From Coptis chinensis (taxonomy: Eukaryota; Streptophyta; Magnoliopsida; Ranunculales; Ranunculaceae): a DNA stretch of 64,000 bases. Below the pieces are notes generated by a model. That model made no database searches and was not told the origin of the DNA. It was given only the letters and a program-made list of their open reading frames with translations. The stretch covers positions 37,235,001-37,299,000 of the forward strand of contig CM027378.1 in NCBI GenBank assembly GCA_015680905.1, given 5' to 3'. The position numbers and the translations under genes are program-made. Positions 1-12,198 of this stretch are shown one piece after another (the stretch's first letter is position 1; each line of letters opens with the position of its first letter).

Positions 1-714
1 ACATTAATGATGAACCAATGGAAATTACCAGGTTCTTGCTAGCATTTGTTCTTGGACTTGCTATGCCCGCTGAAATACAAGACCCATGGTGCTATTGGGT
101 AGATAATATGCATGTCTACACTTATGAGTTTTTGCATGAGTCGTATGGGGCAGGCATTTTCCATATCGAGGACCAAGGGGAATATAACGTCGCCTTTGGT
201 AGCCTGTCCATGAACATAGGAACTGTTATGTTTTGGATCATGCTAAACATTTTAGGGAATGGCGTTTTTCTTACGTGAATGATGCCACTTTTGCAGCGTC
301 TTCCTTGCTTTAGCCACGGGACGTATGTGCCATGACCTTCCCAGAACCTTGATGTCTAGTTTAACACGAGCCCATAGCATGAGGCATAAGTACCTTCATA
401 TGCCTGTTCTAATTTCCCATATTATGCTATGTTTCTTCCCTGTTTTTTGTACACGTTTCACGGATTGGATTACGGTCGACACTGTGCGACCCACCAATAG
501 TATTATTCGATCTTTCCGTGCAATGACTTGGCAAGGGTGGAGAATACAACCTCATCAGGTTGCACCCTACACCCCATCAGACCAAGTGGCGCTTAATAGG
601 TTAGCAATAATAGATGATAAATGGCAGGAAGCCTGGCAAATTATCATGGCATGGCAGGACGCGAAGGAACTTCACTTCTTTATAGAAGAAGAGGATGAGG
701 AGGATGAAGAATAA
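1..714 (+). pseudogene. Accessory ORF type B (env position), 3' part, element E1
   Basis: This is the C-terminal two thirds of the type B accessory protein of an Athila-like retrotransposon; the start lies left of the window. The first block reads to a stop at 276-278 and contains the conserved stretches YGAGIF, EDQG and SLSMNIGT. A +1 shift then brings in the second block (325-714), with HSMRHKYLHMPVL, a tryptophan-rich MTWQGW segment, and a very acidic tail ending EEEDEEDEE. The same order of blocks is found at 6585-7495 and 44747-45666. It resembles the 'putative plant transposon protein' family in position and layout; its biochemical role is unknown. It is inactive here because of the frameshift. 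Confidence 0.75.
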
Positions 715-2477
715 AAGCGGGAGATAAGGTCAGTTTTTTTAATTCCAGTTAGTGTCTGCTTATGTCCCAAGCAATTTTATTCTGTTAACCCCATAATGGG
801 TGAAACTCTTATAGAGTTGTGTCAGTTTTTTTTTTTTTTTATTTCCTATATTAGTATGTTATAACCTTGTTTTGCAGATGTTCCAGAATTTCATGCGTTT
901 CCATGGTATTTTTCCTACCCTATTTATTTAAATGCTTTGAGGACAAAGCATGCTTCTTGTTTGGGGGCATAGAAAATCGTGTAATTAAGGCATCTGTTAG
1001 GATATAGATATGTATAATATGCATTTGTTTTCAAGTTAATTTTTTTTTTCAAAAATATAAATAAATAAGTTCATGCTATACACTTAGGAATATTAGTATT
1101 GTTTTCTTTCTCTATGCTCTTAACAATCTAGAAGTCTCACGTACTTTTTGCATCAGAATAATTGTTAGACACTTAGGTTAATATGTAGGTAATAATCTTT
1201 GCATCTATCTATAAATATATTACATGAGTATCTATGATTGTTTGGCAGTAAGTTTCTGAACTCTAGGCTAGAGTACTTATTCTACAAATCCTGTGAGAAT
1301 ATAGCCTAAAGCCTTATATGAGCGAAACATTTGAGAAATAGCACAAGGGAGAAGTAAAATCCGGATAGAGAAATCACACGTCCACTTGCTTGATCACTAA
1401 AACATATCCTAAGCGAGAATTTAGGCCCTCTTAGGATCGATATAGCCAGAAATTCAAACCTATGAATCATTTTCCGCTAGTCTCCCCTCTGAGCCTTTCT
1501 TTAGCCTTCCATAAACCACAATTCCTTTACCCTGTTACAAAAACAAAACAAAATAAAAAATTCAACTTACCCAATCTAGAATAAGTCTTAGAAGAGAATG
1601 AGTGAAGAAAGAAGAAGAGAAAAACATGTGTAAACAAAAATTAGTTAGTTGCTTCAGAAAAAGAAAAGAAGTTTCCATCCAAGGAAAAGAAAAAGAAAAA
1701 TAGAAATAAATAAAAACTCCAGAAATAGAATAAAAGGGAGTCAAAAGCCAAAGATAAAAAAAAAGAAAAAAGAAAAATATGGCTAAGGATGGAAACAAAG
1801 TATAGAAGCAAAAGAAAATAACAAGGTTTTTTCTAAGTTACATAATATGAAGACTCTATTATCTCAGACTTGTCCTTTTGAATATCCATTTCCTTCCTTC
1901 TTAAACCATCTCCTAATCCCCACAACACCTAATAAAGACCTCTAGCTCAATTAGGAATAGGTTAGTGTGATAGTAAGTGGCAGATGTGTTTGATCGGCTC
2001 CGGCTTCCTTGTGTGTCATTGAGATTGTAAGGTAAAGTATGTGAGAACCTACTTAAGGTCGATATTCCGAGTTTTCATAAACGAACCTGTTATTGCATTT
2101 CATAGTATTACTCATTGTATATATGTTTATTGTAGATGATTGATTATTATGCATATATTAGCTTAGGTTTTTGACTTGGTTATTCTTATTCATTTGCTAG
2201 TGAGATGTATAGTTAATTTAGAGCATGAATAAGGAAATAATAGTTTTATTTCTTAGTCGTTGTAGTATAGATGAAGTTTGTGAGTACCTTCACTGGAAAA
2301 CTCCCACGAGGCTATAACTCGTCCACTAGGGAATTCCTAGTGGTTTAATGCCTTGTTGCATATGGTCAATGCAATCGCACTCAGCGAAACGAGAGTAGTT
2401 AGAACTCCATTTTTGGTCACTTATTCTAATTTCTCATATTTGCTTGAGGACAAGAAAAATGCTGTTTGGGGGTGGTT
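715..2477 (+). other. E1 non-coding spacer between accessory ORF B and 3' LTR
   Basis: This is an AT-rich stretch without a gene. It holds the motif TTTGAGGACAAAGCATG followed by a TTTGGGGG run (935-968), a strongly A-rich middle (about 1540-1800), and a second copy of the motif (GAGGACAAG, then TTTGGGGGTGG, about 2446-2475) that serves as the polypurine tract next to the LTR. The same order occurs at 7496-9259 and 45667-47497, which marks it as part of the element rather than as flanking DNA. The open frames on the minus strand are by-products of the A-rich composition. Confidence 0.7.
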
Positions 2478-3960
2478 TGATAAGAGCCCAAAACTGTAGT
2501 TTTAACCCCTTAATAATCATACTTTTAGACCAATTATGTGAGTAATAATTAAGAGTTAATACTGATTACGTGTTTTTATGCGTTTCAGGCTTCAAAGTCA
2601 ATTATGTGCAGAAATGTGCCACTTTGATGATATAAAGGAGCAATGGTTGGTTGCTAAGGAGTTCTGTGATTATTGGCCAAGATTCAAGAAGACAAAGCCT
2701 TTGTAAAGCCCGGTCAAAAGGTGAAAAGTCAAAGTCCGCGCGGGCAGAAACAATGCACAAAGTCAGCAGAACTTCTGAAGACCGTATATTTGGACTCAGA
2801 CCTCGGATTTGGGCCTACCTTATGTCAAAACGACCGGCTCGGAAAGAGCTTTCTAATGGTCCAAGATTGGTCGAATTAGAGGAGTAGAAGTGGACTAAAA
2901 GTCTGTTGAAGCCGAATCTAGCTGAAGAGCCCTTTTTGGACTGAAGAAATAGGGTTTTGGGCCCGATTTACCGGCCCAAAACATGGCTCCATGCCCATGC
3001 ACGATTTCGGATCTGATTTCCTCCTTATCAACAAAGAAGACTTAACTCTTAAGATATCTAGTAGCTTAGGATAGAAAGTACCCATTAGAATAGCTTCTAG
3101 ATCTAGTTTTAATTGTTTTTAATTAAGTTTAGTTTCATTTCATTCCTTGTTTTAGATTAAACCTTTAAAATATTGTTATTCATTTGATTAGATTAATAAA
3201 ATAGTTTATTATTATTCAATTCGTTTTCTGTCATTACATTTATAAATCTAGTTTAAATTCTTGTTGATATCATTTCTTAATTATTAATTAGATTTCAATT
3301 ATTGTTTGTTAAATTAGTAAAGTTGGAATCTTGATATTATGTTTAGTCTAGAATCATATGGAAATGATTACGGAATGATTCTCGGCTAAACCTCCATTAG
3401 AGGGGGTTGAGAAGCCTTGATGAAGCTTGATTCCGATTATCGTAGAGTCGTTGTAATTTCTATTCCACTCTAGAAACGATTAATTCACCATGAGAATGGG
3501 TTTAATCGTTCACATGCTAGTTATGAATTGGTAGAAGTGCCATGTGTAATTAGGGATTAGGAAGAACCAATTGTTCTGCGCAGCAGTTCAATTCAGATTA
3601 CGACGATTCGTCGTTAGTAAGTTAAGTTGAGTTAAGGTGGAATCAATCCCCCCTAATTCCTTATCATAGAATAATCACAGCATTCCATAGTTAATTAGTC
3701 GTATCTTGTGGGTAGTTGCATCGTAGTTTATAATTCGTAAATATCTCATTAGACTTTAGTTAAGATTATTTATACTTAGAGAACACTACTATATGAAAGA
3801 ACTAGGAGTGGAACGAACTTCCTACTCCACTATATCTTAATTGGATTGAAAGTAGAAATATCTTTTATAAATTAGGCACAAAGATAGTTCTAGTTTTACT
3901 TTCGTTTAGAGTTCTCGCGAGCTTTATTCATTGGTAAAACTATTTATTTTACGTTTATCA
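2478..3960 (+). repeat. LTR1 (3' LTR of E1)
   Basis: This LTR of about 1.48 kb begins TGATAAGAGCC and ends TTATCA, so the short inverted ends extend to TGATAA/TTATCA. It follows directly after a G-rich polypurine tract. Homologous copies lie at 9260-10618, 22712-23822, 47498-48998 and 57071-58442. The sequence immediately after it (3961 on) is the leader of a type A accessory ORF and not a primer-binding site, so this is a 3' LTR nested in another element. Confidence 0.82.
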
Positions 3961-4203
3961 CTTGGGCCCAAACCGGTTTAACCCTACGTAGTCACGTGAT
4001 TCACACGTGATTTCCAAAAAGAAATGAGAGAGAGAGAAAACCCTTCGCGCGTTCTTCTTCTTTTCCGCCTCCAAGAACACCTACCAAAAAAAAAAAAAAA
4101 CTTCGCGACCTAACCTCCACCCGAACTCACTCCAAATTTTGATAGAGCTTTAATTCACTTTTCCCCACCTTACATTCACTCCCAATTCAAAATCCAAAAC
4201 CCA

Positions 4204-5796
4204 ATGGCTCCTCAACTACCAAAGATTCTTCCGGAACAATTTTTTACTCAAACACAATTTTCATCCTTTTTCAGTGTAGAAATGGTTATTAGGAAGTGGC
4301 ATGGATTGTGGTATTCTCCAGAGGATTTTTATCACACTGATTTGCTGTATGATTTTTATAAAAAAAGGGAGATTGATGGTGGTCGAGTTTTTGTTAAGGT
4401 GAATGGTAGTCAGAGGGAATTGACTACAACAGTACTATCTAAGATTACTGGCATTGACCAAAGACCCATCGTAGTCACAATGTAAGAATCTCAGCTTGGT
4501 GGAATCGGTCCTTTGATGAAGGAGACTGTCTTGGAAGGAGTTTACAATCTGAACTCGCACTGTGTTCATCAGACATCTCTGAGAAGAAACCAGCTGGCTG
4601 TGGCTCAATGGGTTGGTAGGAATGTTATTGCCACCACGAAAGCCAGTGACATCAATTTAAGTTGTCTGCACGTTCTCTGGACCCTTCAAAACAGGAGGTA
4701 TGGGTTTTACATCCTTGATTTTTTGTTAAATGAGATTAATGAAGTTGGTAAATCGACCGCAGCCTTCCCTACTTTGATTACAAAGGTTATGTTGTATTGG
4801 GGAGGTGTTCCAAAGACTGGTAAGATTAATTTGAAGTTGCATGAAAATGGATGTATCTATCGGGAATGTATTAAGAGGGATTGGCATTTACCAAAAGTTA
4901 GGGGTTTTGAGACAACACTTGATGAGGACGACACGACGTGTTTTGATGCAGATACGATGCTTTGGAAAGGGCTACTACGGATGTAGCCCGCATCTCATTA
5001 CTTTATCGTGGCCTGCAAACTCTTTGACAAACGTAAAAACTGTGGTTTACTCCTACTTAACTAATTGAACTTAAATAGAAGTAAACCTAATAGTAATTTA
5101 CTATAATGTATCAAAGTTATCTACTCTCTTGAATCATGCAATAAATGGAGTAGAGAATTCGTTCCACTCCTAGTCCTTTAAACGTAAGTTTCCGCTAGTT
5201 TAATTGATACTAACAAAATAGAATGAGTGTAATGAATTGAATTAGACTAATATGGAAATTGAACTTAAATAAGATGTTTAACTTATACTATGATAATAGA
5301 ATATTGAAATGTGAATATGGGGAAAGGATTAGAGAAATTTAAATCCACTTGATGTCTTCCTAATATGTTAGTGTAGATTATTGCAGTCCTAATCAAATAA
5401 GATTAAGTGTTGATTCCTAATTAAGTGTTGATTATATGCTTACGGAAGATTAAGGGGTTAAAACTATAGTTTTAGGCTCTTATCACTCTCCATACTCAGT
5501 ATGAGATGATTTATACATACCAACGTTTTCTGAATGACCTATGTGAGACTATTCAGGCTAGGCAAGCTACTATTGTCCATAGCCAAGCAGACTTCTAGGC
5601 TAACATAGAGACTCTCGTCCACAGTAATGCGCGTTGGGAAGCCATAGATGTTTATATGGAGCAATAACACACATTTCAAGTAGAAGTTCTACGATGATTG
5701 CCACCTCATGAAGCTTCTTCTTCTGCTGACTCTGGGAGGCATGAGTGTCGTCGATGCAGGACGGATGGTTCTGACCCATCTTCATCTCGTGGCTAG
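4204..5796 (+). pseudogene. Accessory ORF type A, element E2 (broken, split by a solo LTR)
   Basis: The reading frame starts MAPQLPKILPEQFF and runs to an in-frame TAA at 4483-4485, then continues in the same frame (ESQLGGIGPLMKETV...) to 4983. A one-base shift just before the conserved DALER segment puts the rest in another frame. An inverted solo LTR then splits the gene (5024-5485). The tail resumes at 5486 and ends at about 5796 with a serine-rich C-terminus (SDPSSSRG). Core residues shared with the E6 copy are W-x-GL, DFYHxDL, DFY, FVKV, SHCVxQxSLRxNQLAVAQW and LHVLW. Family: 'putative plant transposon protein'-like, accessory to Athila-type elements. Function is unknown. Confidence 0.72.
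5024..5485 (-). repeat. Short inverted solo LTR (LTR1-like, 462 bp) inside accessory ORF A
   Basis: Read on the minus strand it starts TGATAAGAGCC and ends CGTTTGTCA. It carries the GACTAGGAGTGGAACGA block typical of the 3' part of LTR1. It is flanked by CTCT on both sides (5020-5023 and 5486-5489), a short target duplication. It interrupts the reading frame of the type A ORF, whose coding homology resumes after it. It is much shorter than other LTR1 copies, so it is either a distinct short family or an internally deleted solo LTR. Confidence 0.72.
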
Positions 5797-6584
5797 TTTG
5801 TTGATTGGATTATATATGTTTTAGGAAATTTCCCTATTTTTAGTAGAATAATTTTTATTCTGAGTTGTTAGTTATGTAGTTAATATTGAATTATGTATTT
5901 GGTTGTTATTTAAATTTTGAGTTAATTTAAATTTTGTCCAAGAATGCTTTCTATTTTTCATGAATCCTACTTTCCCGACTTGTTTGGGGGTAGTATTATT
6001 TGTTTAGCATTGTATTTTTCCCTATCCACTTGTTTTTGGAAGTTAATATTGCAAGGTTGTGAGAATATGATTTATGTGACCATGTTGCTAATGTGGTGTA
6101 GCTAGAATGAGCTACGCTTGGTTTGTGCAACCTCAAGGATTAGAAATTGGATGATTGCTATTTTTATTTCTAGCCTAAAAGTTATTAGTTTGATTTTGGA
6201 GTCTGCACCTTATCTGTTTCTATTTTGGATTTAGAAAATTTCTTTTTCCATCATCCTGCCTTAACAATTTGGGTAACTTGTGGAACTTATATTAAGAAAC
6301 TAGTCCTCTAAACTTCTCACTTTCATCTCTAAACTTCTCACTTTCACCTATAAACTCCACACCAGCAACAACACTTGGAGCGCGCCCGCACTTTCTTTTT
6401 GCCTATACATAGAGCGCGCCCGTGCCCAAGTTACTGGAATGCAGAGTCAGAGTTGAGCGCTGTGCCCTTCTATAGGCTATTCTGAGCGCGCCCGTGCCCT
6501 TACCTTAACAAGACCTCTAGTTTTTAATTTTTTCTAGGGTTTTCCAAGGTTACTTCCAGGAGTTCAAAAGTGTGTTTGTTTGCT
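5797..6584 (+). other. Spacer between accessory ORFs A and B of E2
   Basis: This is non-coding. It contains a TTGTTTGGGGGTAGT polypurine-like motif at about 5979-5993, a TATA-like CCTATAAA at about 6347-6354, and a cluster of GC-rich repeats (listed separately) just before the type B start codon. The E6 spacer (43830-44746) has the same order, so the arrangement is conserved between elements. Confidence 0.6.
6378..6499 (+). repeat. Degenerate GC-rich repeats upstream of accessory ORF B (E2)
   Basis: Four copies of a motif close to GAGCGCGCCCGTGCCC start at about 6378, 6412, 6455 and 6484 in otherwise AT-rich DNA; one is followed by ACTGGAAT. The counterpart in E6 (44419-44663) has seven degenerate copies at the same place before the type B start. 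Confidence 0.7.
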
Positions 6585-7495
6585 ATGAAATCTCCTCAAA
6601 TCATACCGGAGCAATCCTTTGATGATTTGCTTGATAGTGACACTTATGGATACTGGTTCCGTGATAGGATTATGCAGTCAGGATGGTAGAATCTACTGGT
6701 AAGTGCCAATGACTCTTATTCTCCTAAACTTACTGCTTATTTCTATGATCATTGTAAGTTCTTTTCTCGACCAGATAGAGAACAAGTGTTCTTTGTCCCC
6801 ATTAATGATATAACAATGGATTTCAGCAAGTTTTTGGTAGCCTTTGCTGTTAGGATGCATATGCCTACCCCCCGAAACTCATGGGGTTATATGTCTGATA
6901 ATATATACCTATATAACTATGAGTATTTCCAAGATACTTATGGGGCGGGGATTTTTCGTGCAGAGGACCAAGGGAATCTTAATGTAGCCCTTGGTAGCAT
7001 GTCCCTTAACGTAGGCACTATCATGTTCTTTATTATGCTGAATATCTTAGGGGAATGGCGGTTTTCTTCTGTGAATAACGCTGCTGGTGATGTCTTCCTT
7101 GCTTTAGCTGAGGGATGTATGCTATATGACATTCCCCAGACCTTAGTGTCCAGTTTAGCACGAACCCATAGTATGAAGCATAAATACCTTCTTATGCCTG
7201 TCTTGGTTTGCTACATCATGGTATGTTTCTTTCCTGATTTTGCATTCCACTATACAAATTGGGTTGGGATATTATGCGACCCACAAATTGCATTATACGT
7301 TCTTTCCATGCAATGACTTGGCTGGGATGGAGGCTACAACCTAATCGGGTTTCCCCTTGCACCCCATCAGACCGAGTAACGCTTAACAGATTAGCACGGG
7401 TTGATGATACATGGCATAAGGCCTAGCAAATTGTCATGGCATGGCAGGATGCAAATGAACCTCACTTCTTTATAAAAGAGGAGGACAACGTTTAA
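6585..7495 (+). pseudogene. Accessory ORF type B, element E2
   Basis: The start is MKSPQIIPEQSFDDLL, matching the MTSPIVIPEQSF start of the E6 copy. An in-frame TAG at 6687-6689 follows TGG. The frame then stays open from 6690 to 7316 and carries the conserved blocks DSYSPKL, YGAGIF, EDQG, SLNVGT, DVFLALAEG and HSMKHKYLLMPVLV. A shift near 7280 leads to the C-terminal block (MTWLGWRLQPN, MAWQDANEPHFF) and an acidic end, with a TAA at 7493-7495. About 300 residues when complete. It sits downstream of type A in the same element, and the two are distant paralogues. No enzymatic motif is visible. Confidence 0.75.
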
Positions 7496-9259
7496 ATGAT
7501 GGGTATGAGGTAAGTTTTAATTTTTGTTATTCCCATAATGGGTGAAACTCATATAGAGTTGCGTCTATTTTTATTTATCTATATTAGTATGTTCTAAATT
7601 TGTTTTGCAGGTGTTTTTAAATTTTCATGCGTTTCCATGGTATTTTCTATCCTTTTTATTTCTATACTTTGAGGACAAAGCATGCTTTTGTTTAGGGGTG
7701 GCATAAAAACACGCGTAATTTAAGGCACCTATTAGGATATGTATTTGTATAATATGCACTTGTCTTCTAGTAAAAAATAAAAAATATATATAAATAATAA
7801 GTATTTATACTATGCACTTAGGAATATTGGTATTGTTTCTTTTTCTGTGATGATATTAGTCTAGAAGTTTCATGTTAGCTCTTAAATTAGAATAGTTTTT
7901 AGAAATTTAGGTTAATATGTAAGTAATAGTCATTGCATCTTTCCATAAATATATTGCATGAGCATCTATATTTGTATTGGTAGTAAGTTTCTGAAATCTA
8001 GGCTAGAGTACTTATTCTACTAATCCTGTGAGAATATAGCCTTAAAGCCTTATGTGAGTGAAATATTTGAGTAATGACACAAGGGAAAAGTAAATTCTGA
8101 ATAGAGAAATCACACGTCCACTTGCTTGATCACTATACCATATCCTAAGCGAGAATTTAGGCCCTTTTTAGATCGATATAGCCAGAAATTCAAACCTATA
8201 TGAAATTATTTTCTGCTAGTCTCCCCTATGAGCCTTTACTTAGCCTTTTCATAAACCACAAATCCTTTACCCTTTTACAAAAACAAAATAAAAATAAATC
8301 AGCCTACCCATTTTTTTAATGAGTCTGAGAATAGAGATGAAATGAAGAAAAGAAAAGAGAAAGACCTGTGGAAAATCAAAAATTTGTTAGTTGCTTAAAA
8401 TAAGAAAAGAAAAGAAAGTTTCCATCCAAAGAAAATAAAAAAAAAAAAAAAAAAAAAATTAGAACTCCAAAAACATAATCAAATGAGTCAAAAGCTAGAA
8501 TAAAAAGAAAAAAAAAGCTAAGGATGGAAACAAAGTGTAGAAGCAAAGTAAGAACAAGGTTTTCTCTAGTTACATATTTTGAAAACTCTATTATCTCAGA
8601 CTTGTCCTTTTTGAATATCCATTTCCTTCATTCTTAAACCATCACCTAATCCCCGCAACACCTAATAAAGACCTCTAACTTAATTAGGAATAGGTTAGTG
8701 TGATAGTAAGTGGCAGATGTGTTTGATCGACTTCGGCTTCCTTATACATCATTGAGATTGTAAGGTAAAGTGTGCCCACTGGGTACTGGAGTGAGCAAAA
8801 ATTGAGTGGAAAAATCAAAGTGTTTCAGAAACCTCCGTAAGGACGCTGTTCCAAAGTTTCAGAAACGGACCTGTTATTGCATTTCATAGCATAGTTCATT
8901 ATATATATGTTAATCTGTAGATGATTGATTATTATGCATGTATTGGAGTAGATTTCGAATTGATTATTTTGTATTCATTGCTAGTGCGATATATAGATAA
9001 CTGAGAATAAATAAGGAAACAAAAATTTTATTTCTTAGTCATTGTAGTATAAATGAAGTTTGTGAGTATCTTCTCTAGAAAACTCTTACGAAACTATAAC
9101 TCGTTTACTAGGGAATTCCTAGTGGCTTAAGGCCTTATTGCATATGGTCAATGCAATCGTACTCGGCGAAACGAGATTAGTTAGAACTCCATTTTTGGTC
9201 ACTTATTTTAATTTCTCATATTTGCTTGAGGACAAGCAAAATGATGTTTGGGGGTGGTT
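7496..9259 (+). other. E2 spacer between accessory ORF B and 3' LTR
   Basis: Non-coding and A-rich, collinear with 715-2477 and 45667-47497. It contains the TTTGAGGACAAAGCATG motif with a G-rich run (about 7669-7698), a pure A tract near 8439-8457, and a second GAGGACAAG plus TTTGGGGGTGG tract at about 9228-9257 next to the LTR. No gene is seen. Confidence 0.68.
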
Positions 9260-10618
9260 CGATAAGAGCCAAAAACTGTAGTTTTAACCCTTTAATAATA
9301 TTATATTTAGACTAATTATGTGTATAACAAATAAGAGCTAATACTGTTGACGTTCTTTTGTTTATTTTAGGTATTTGAGTCAAATATGTGAAGAAATATA
9401 TCACTTGTGCGAGAGAAAGGAGCAAAGGTTGGTTGCTAAGAAGTTTTATGATTAAATGCCTAGATTCAAGGAGAAAAAGCCTTTTTAAAATCCAGTCAAT
9501 GCTGAAAAGTCAAAGTCAACGAGGGCAGAAATAGAGCATAAAAGTCAACAGAACTTCCACAGGCCGTATCTTTGGACTCAGACCTCTAAATTGGGCCTGT
9601 TATATGTCAAAACGACTAGCTCGGAAAGAGATTTCCAACGGTCTAGATCTTGATCTAATCAGAGGGATAAAAGTGGACAAAAAGGCTATTGCAGTAATTT
9701 TCAATAGAGAAACCCTTTTTGGACCTAAGTAATTAGGTTTTAGGCTTGATTTAATAGCCCAAAACATAGCTCCGAAGCCCATGCACGAAATTGTAAACCT
9801 AGCCCTCTCCTATATAAAGAGGACTAAGGCATAACTCTCTAATACTTAGTCTTTAATTCATATATCCTTTTCTTAGTTAATAAATTAGATAATAAATTAG
9901 TTCTGGTTTCGTTAAAACCCTAGTTATTGTTTTATTAGCCTAAACACCATTAATTCTATTCAAGTTATCTTTAATAAAGTAGTTATTCATCATGTCTTTT
10001 TCTTTCTATTATTATGTTTATGATAGCCTGATGATTCATAGCTAAACCTCCTTTAGAGGGGTTTGATGAAGCTCTGATGAAGACTTGATGTTTTAGTATA
10101 GAATAAGTTGTAGTAAATTATTCCACTTTAGAAGGTAATTAATTCACCATGAGAATGGCTTTAAATTGCCTCGCTAATTATTAGTTGGTAGAGATTGCCA
10201 TGAATAATTAGGGATTAAAAAGACTCAACCTTTATGTGAAAACATAAAGATTAGGATTACAACAAATCTATGTTAGCTTATTAAGTTTTAATCAAGGTGG
10301 AATCAAATCCCCTTAATACCTCTGTTCTCATTCACATCTTATAATCAAATTGCCATAGTATAAATTAGCATATCGTAATTAGCTATTTTCACCATATTAG
10401 TATAATTCAATTATTGCTCTCGTTGATATTATAGAATTGTTAATCTAGTGAAATTGTTACATCTGAGAAACTAGGAGTGGAACGAATTCTTTACTACACC
10501 ATATCGCAAGATAATCGAGAGTACAAACTTTGATAAGCAACTAGAGTAAATTCATGTGTTTACTTATTCTTAGCATAATTAGTAAAGTTTAGGTAAAACA
10601 TATCTTTTTACCATATCA
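9260..10618 (+). repeat. LTR1 (3' LTR of E2)
   Basis: The first base of the usual TGATAAG start is mutated (CGATAAG), and the copy ends in ATATCA. It lies next to the polypurine tract and carries the same middle blocks as the other LTR1 copies (TTGGTTGCTAAG; GTCAAAACGAC; ACTAGGAGTGGAACGA). Sequence after it is pol of E3, not a primer site, consistent with a 3' LTR at an insertion boundary. Confidence 0.78.
9811..9817 (+). promoter_or_regulatory. TATA box of LTR1 (E2 copy)
   Basis: TATATAAAG lies in the expected middle part of the LTR after a CCATGCACGAAATTGT block. The same block is followed by TTTATAAAA in the copy at 47498-48998 and by TATATAAGA in the copy at 57071-58442. It is the probable transcription start region of the retrotransposon, inferred from motif and position. 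Confidence 0.5.
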
Positions 10619-12198
10619 TGTCACAAGGAAATCATTTCCCCCTGCCATTTGTAGATCAAATGCTTGAACATTTAACCGGACATGCTTAGTACTGTTTCTT
10701 GTATGGGTATTCAGGTTACTTTTAGATCTTAATTGATGAATCTGATCAGGAAAAAACTACCTTTACATGCCTTTTTGGAACTTATGCTTATGCACGTATG
10801 CCTTTCGGTCTCTGCAATGCACCTACCACATTTCAACGCTGCATGTTACACATTTTCAGTGATATGGTGGAGAGATTCATGGAAGTGTTTATGGATGATT
10901 TTTCCCTCTATGGAGATTCTTTCGATGACTGCCTATCCAACCTCTCTAAAGTATTGGCGCATTGTCAGGAAAAGAATCTAGTCCTTAATTAGGAAAAGTG
11001 TCACTTCATGGTAAAAAAGGGAATAGTGTTAGGTCACATTGTGTCTAAAAATGGTATAGAGGTCAATAAGGCTAAAATAGACAAAATTTCTACTCTACCT
11101 ATTCCACAGAACATCTGTGACACACGCCATGTTGGATTTTATAGAAGATTCATTCAAGACTTCTCAAAAATTGCTAAACCCTTAACTAATCTTCTTATAA
11201 AAGATGCACCCTTTGAGTTTAACTCAGACTACATGCAGGCTTTTGAAATGTTGAAAGCCACCTTAATAACTGTGCCTATAATTCAACCTCCTGACTAGTC
11301 AAAACTATTTGAGCTCATGTGTGATGTTAGCGACTACGCTGTTGGTGCCGTTCTAGGTAAAAAACATGATAAGGGACCTACATTTATTTACTATGCAAGT
11401 AAAACACTAAATGAGGCTCAACGGAATTATACAACCACTTAAAAGAAATTCTTAGCCATTGTCTATGCTTTAGACAAATTTTGTCCTTATTTAATAGGTT
11501 TAAAAACCTTAATCTACACCGATCATACAACACTTAGGTACCTTCTCGCGAAGAAGGATGCTAAGCAGAGGTTGATCCGATGGATTCTCCTCCTACAAGA
11601 ATTCACTTTGGAGATAAAAGATAAAAAATGAGTTGAAAACGTAGTGGCTGACCACTTGTCAAGGTTAACCAATGATAGTGACAGCAATTCCAATCACATT
11701 TTAAATTCTTTTCCTAATGAACACCTTTACGCACTCCTTTCTGCGCCTTGGTATGCTGATATTGTGAACTATCTGGTCACTGAAGAGACTTCACCCTTAT
11801 GGAACAGAAATCAGAGGAAGAAATTTCTAGCTCAAGTAAAGTACTACGATTGGGATGACCCATAACTTTTCAAATACTGCCCGGACCAGATTATCCAACG
11901 TTGCATTCCAGAATGGGAACAGTCCACTGTCCTTTTCTTTTGGCACGAGCAGTCTTGTAGAGAACATTTTAGTGCAAATAAAAATGCTGCTAAGGTGTTA
12001 CAATATGGATTTTGCTGGTCAACAGTCTATTGCTTTATAACTCAAGATTGCATCTTTTCCCAAGAAAGCTTAATACCCGATGGACTAGCCCTTCCAAAAT
12101 AACTGCAGTCACTCTTTATGGGGCTATTACTTTAAAGAACCACAAAGATAATAGCACTTTTCAAGTAAATGGTTAGCTCCTCAAGCATTTTCATGAGT
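10619..12198 (+). pseudogene. Decayed Ty3/gypsy pol (RT and RNase H, integrase core deleted), element E3
   Basis: The fragment starts in reverse transcriptase just before the FPLPFVDQML block. RT motifs include TFTC.FGTYAYARMPFGLCNAP, the catalytic FMDDFS near 10890 (YxDD equivalent, aspartates intact), CHFMVKKGIVLGHIVS and FYRRFI. RNase H follows ([40 protein letters not shown]). The integrase zinc-finger region begins (FKYCPDQII), but at about 12030 the text jumps to the integrase C-terminus (tail ending HFHEL), so the DDE core is missing. At least five stop codons interrupt it. The protein resembles Athila/Tat lineage pol. Confidence 0.85.

Larger units (their letters stand above)
3961..10618 (+). 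mobile_element. E2: 3' half of an Athila-like element with accessory ORFs A and B and LTR1
   Basis: Layout: leader (3961-4203), type A ORF, spacer with GC-rich repeats, type B ORF, spacer, polypurine tract, LTR1. The same order is seen in E6 (35121-48998), where a pol gene lies upstream, so the accessory ORFs occupy the env position. E2 has no gag or pol in the window; its left half is presumed to lie to the left of E1, which is nested in it. The LTR ends at 10618 directly against pol sequence of E3, so E2 appears inserted in E3. Confidence 0.65.

Noticed and set aside
1562..1798. Phenylalanine-rich minus-strand frames in A-rich spacers (also 21837-22100, 46532-46765, 49408-49695)
   Set aside because: They are the complement of A-rich spacer DNA, show no domain, and recur in collinear spacers only because those are repeats.
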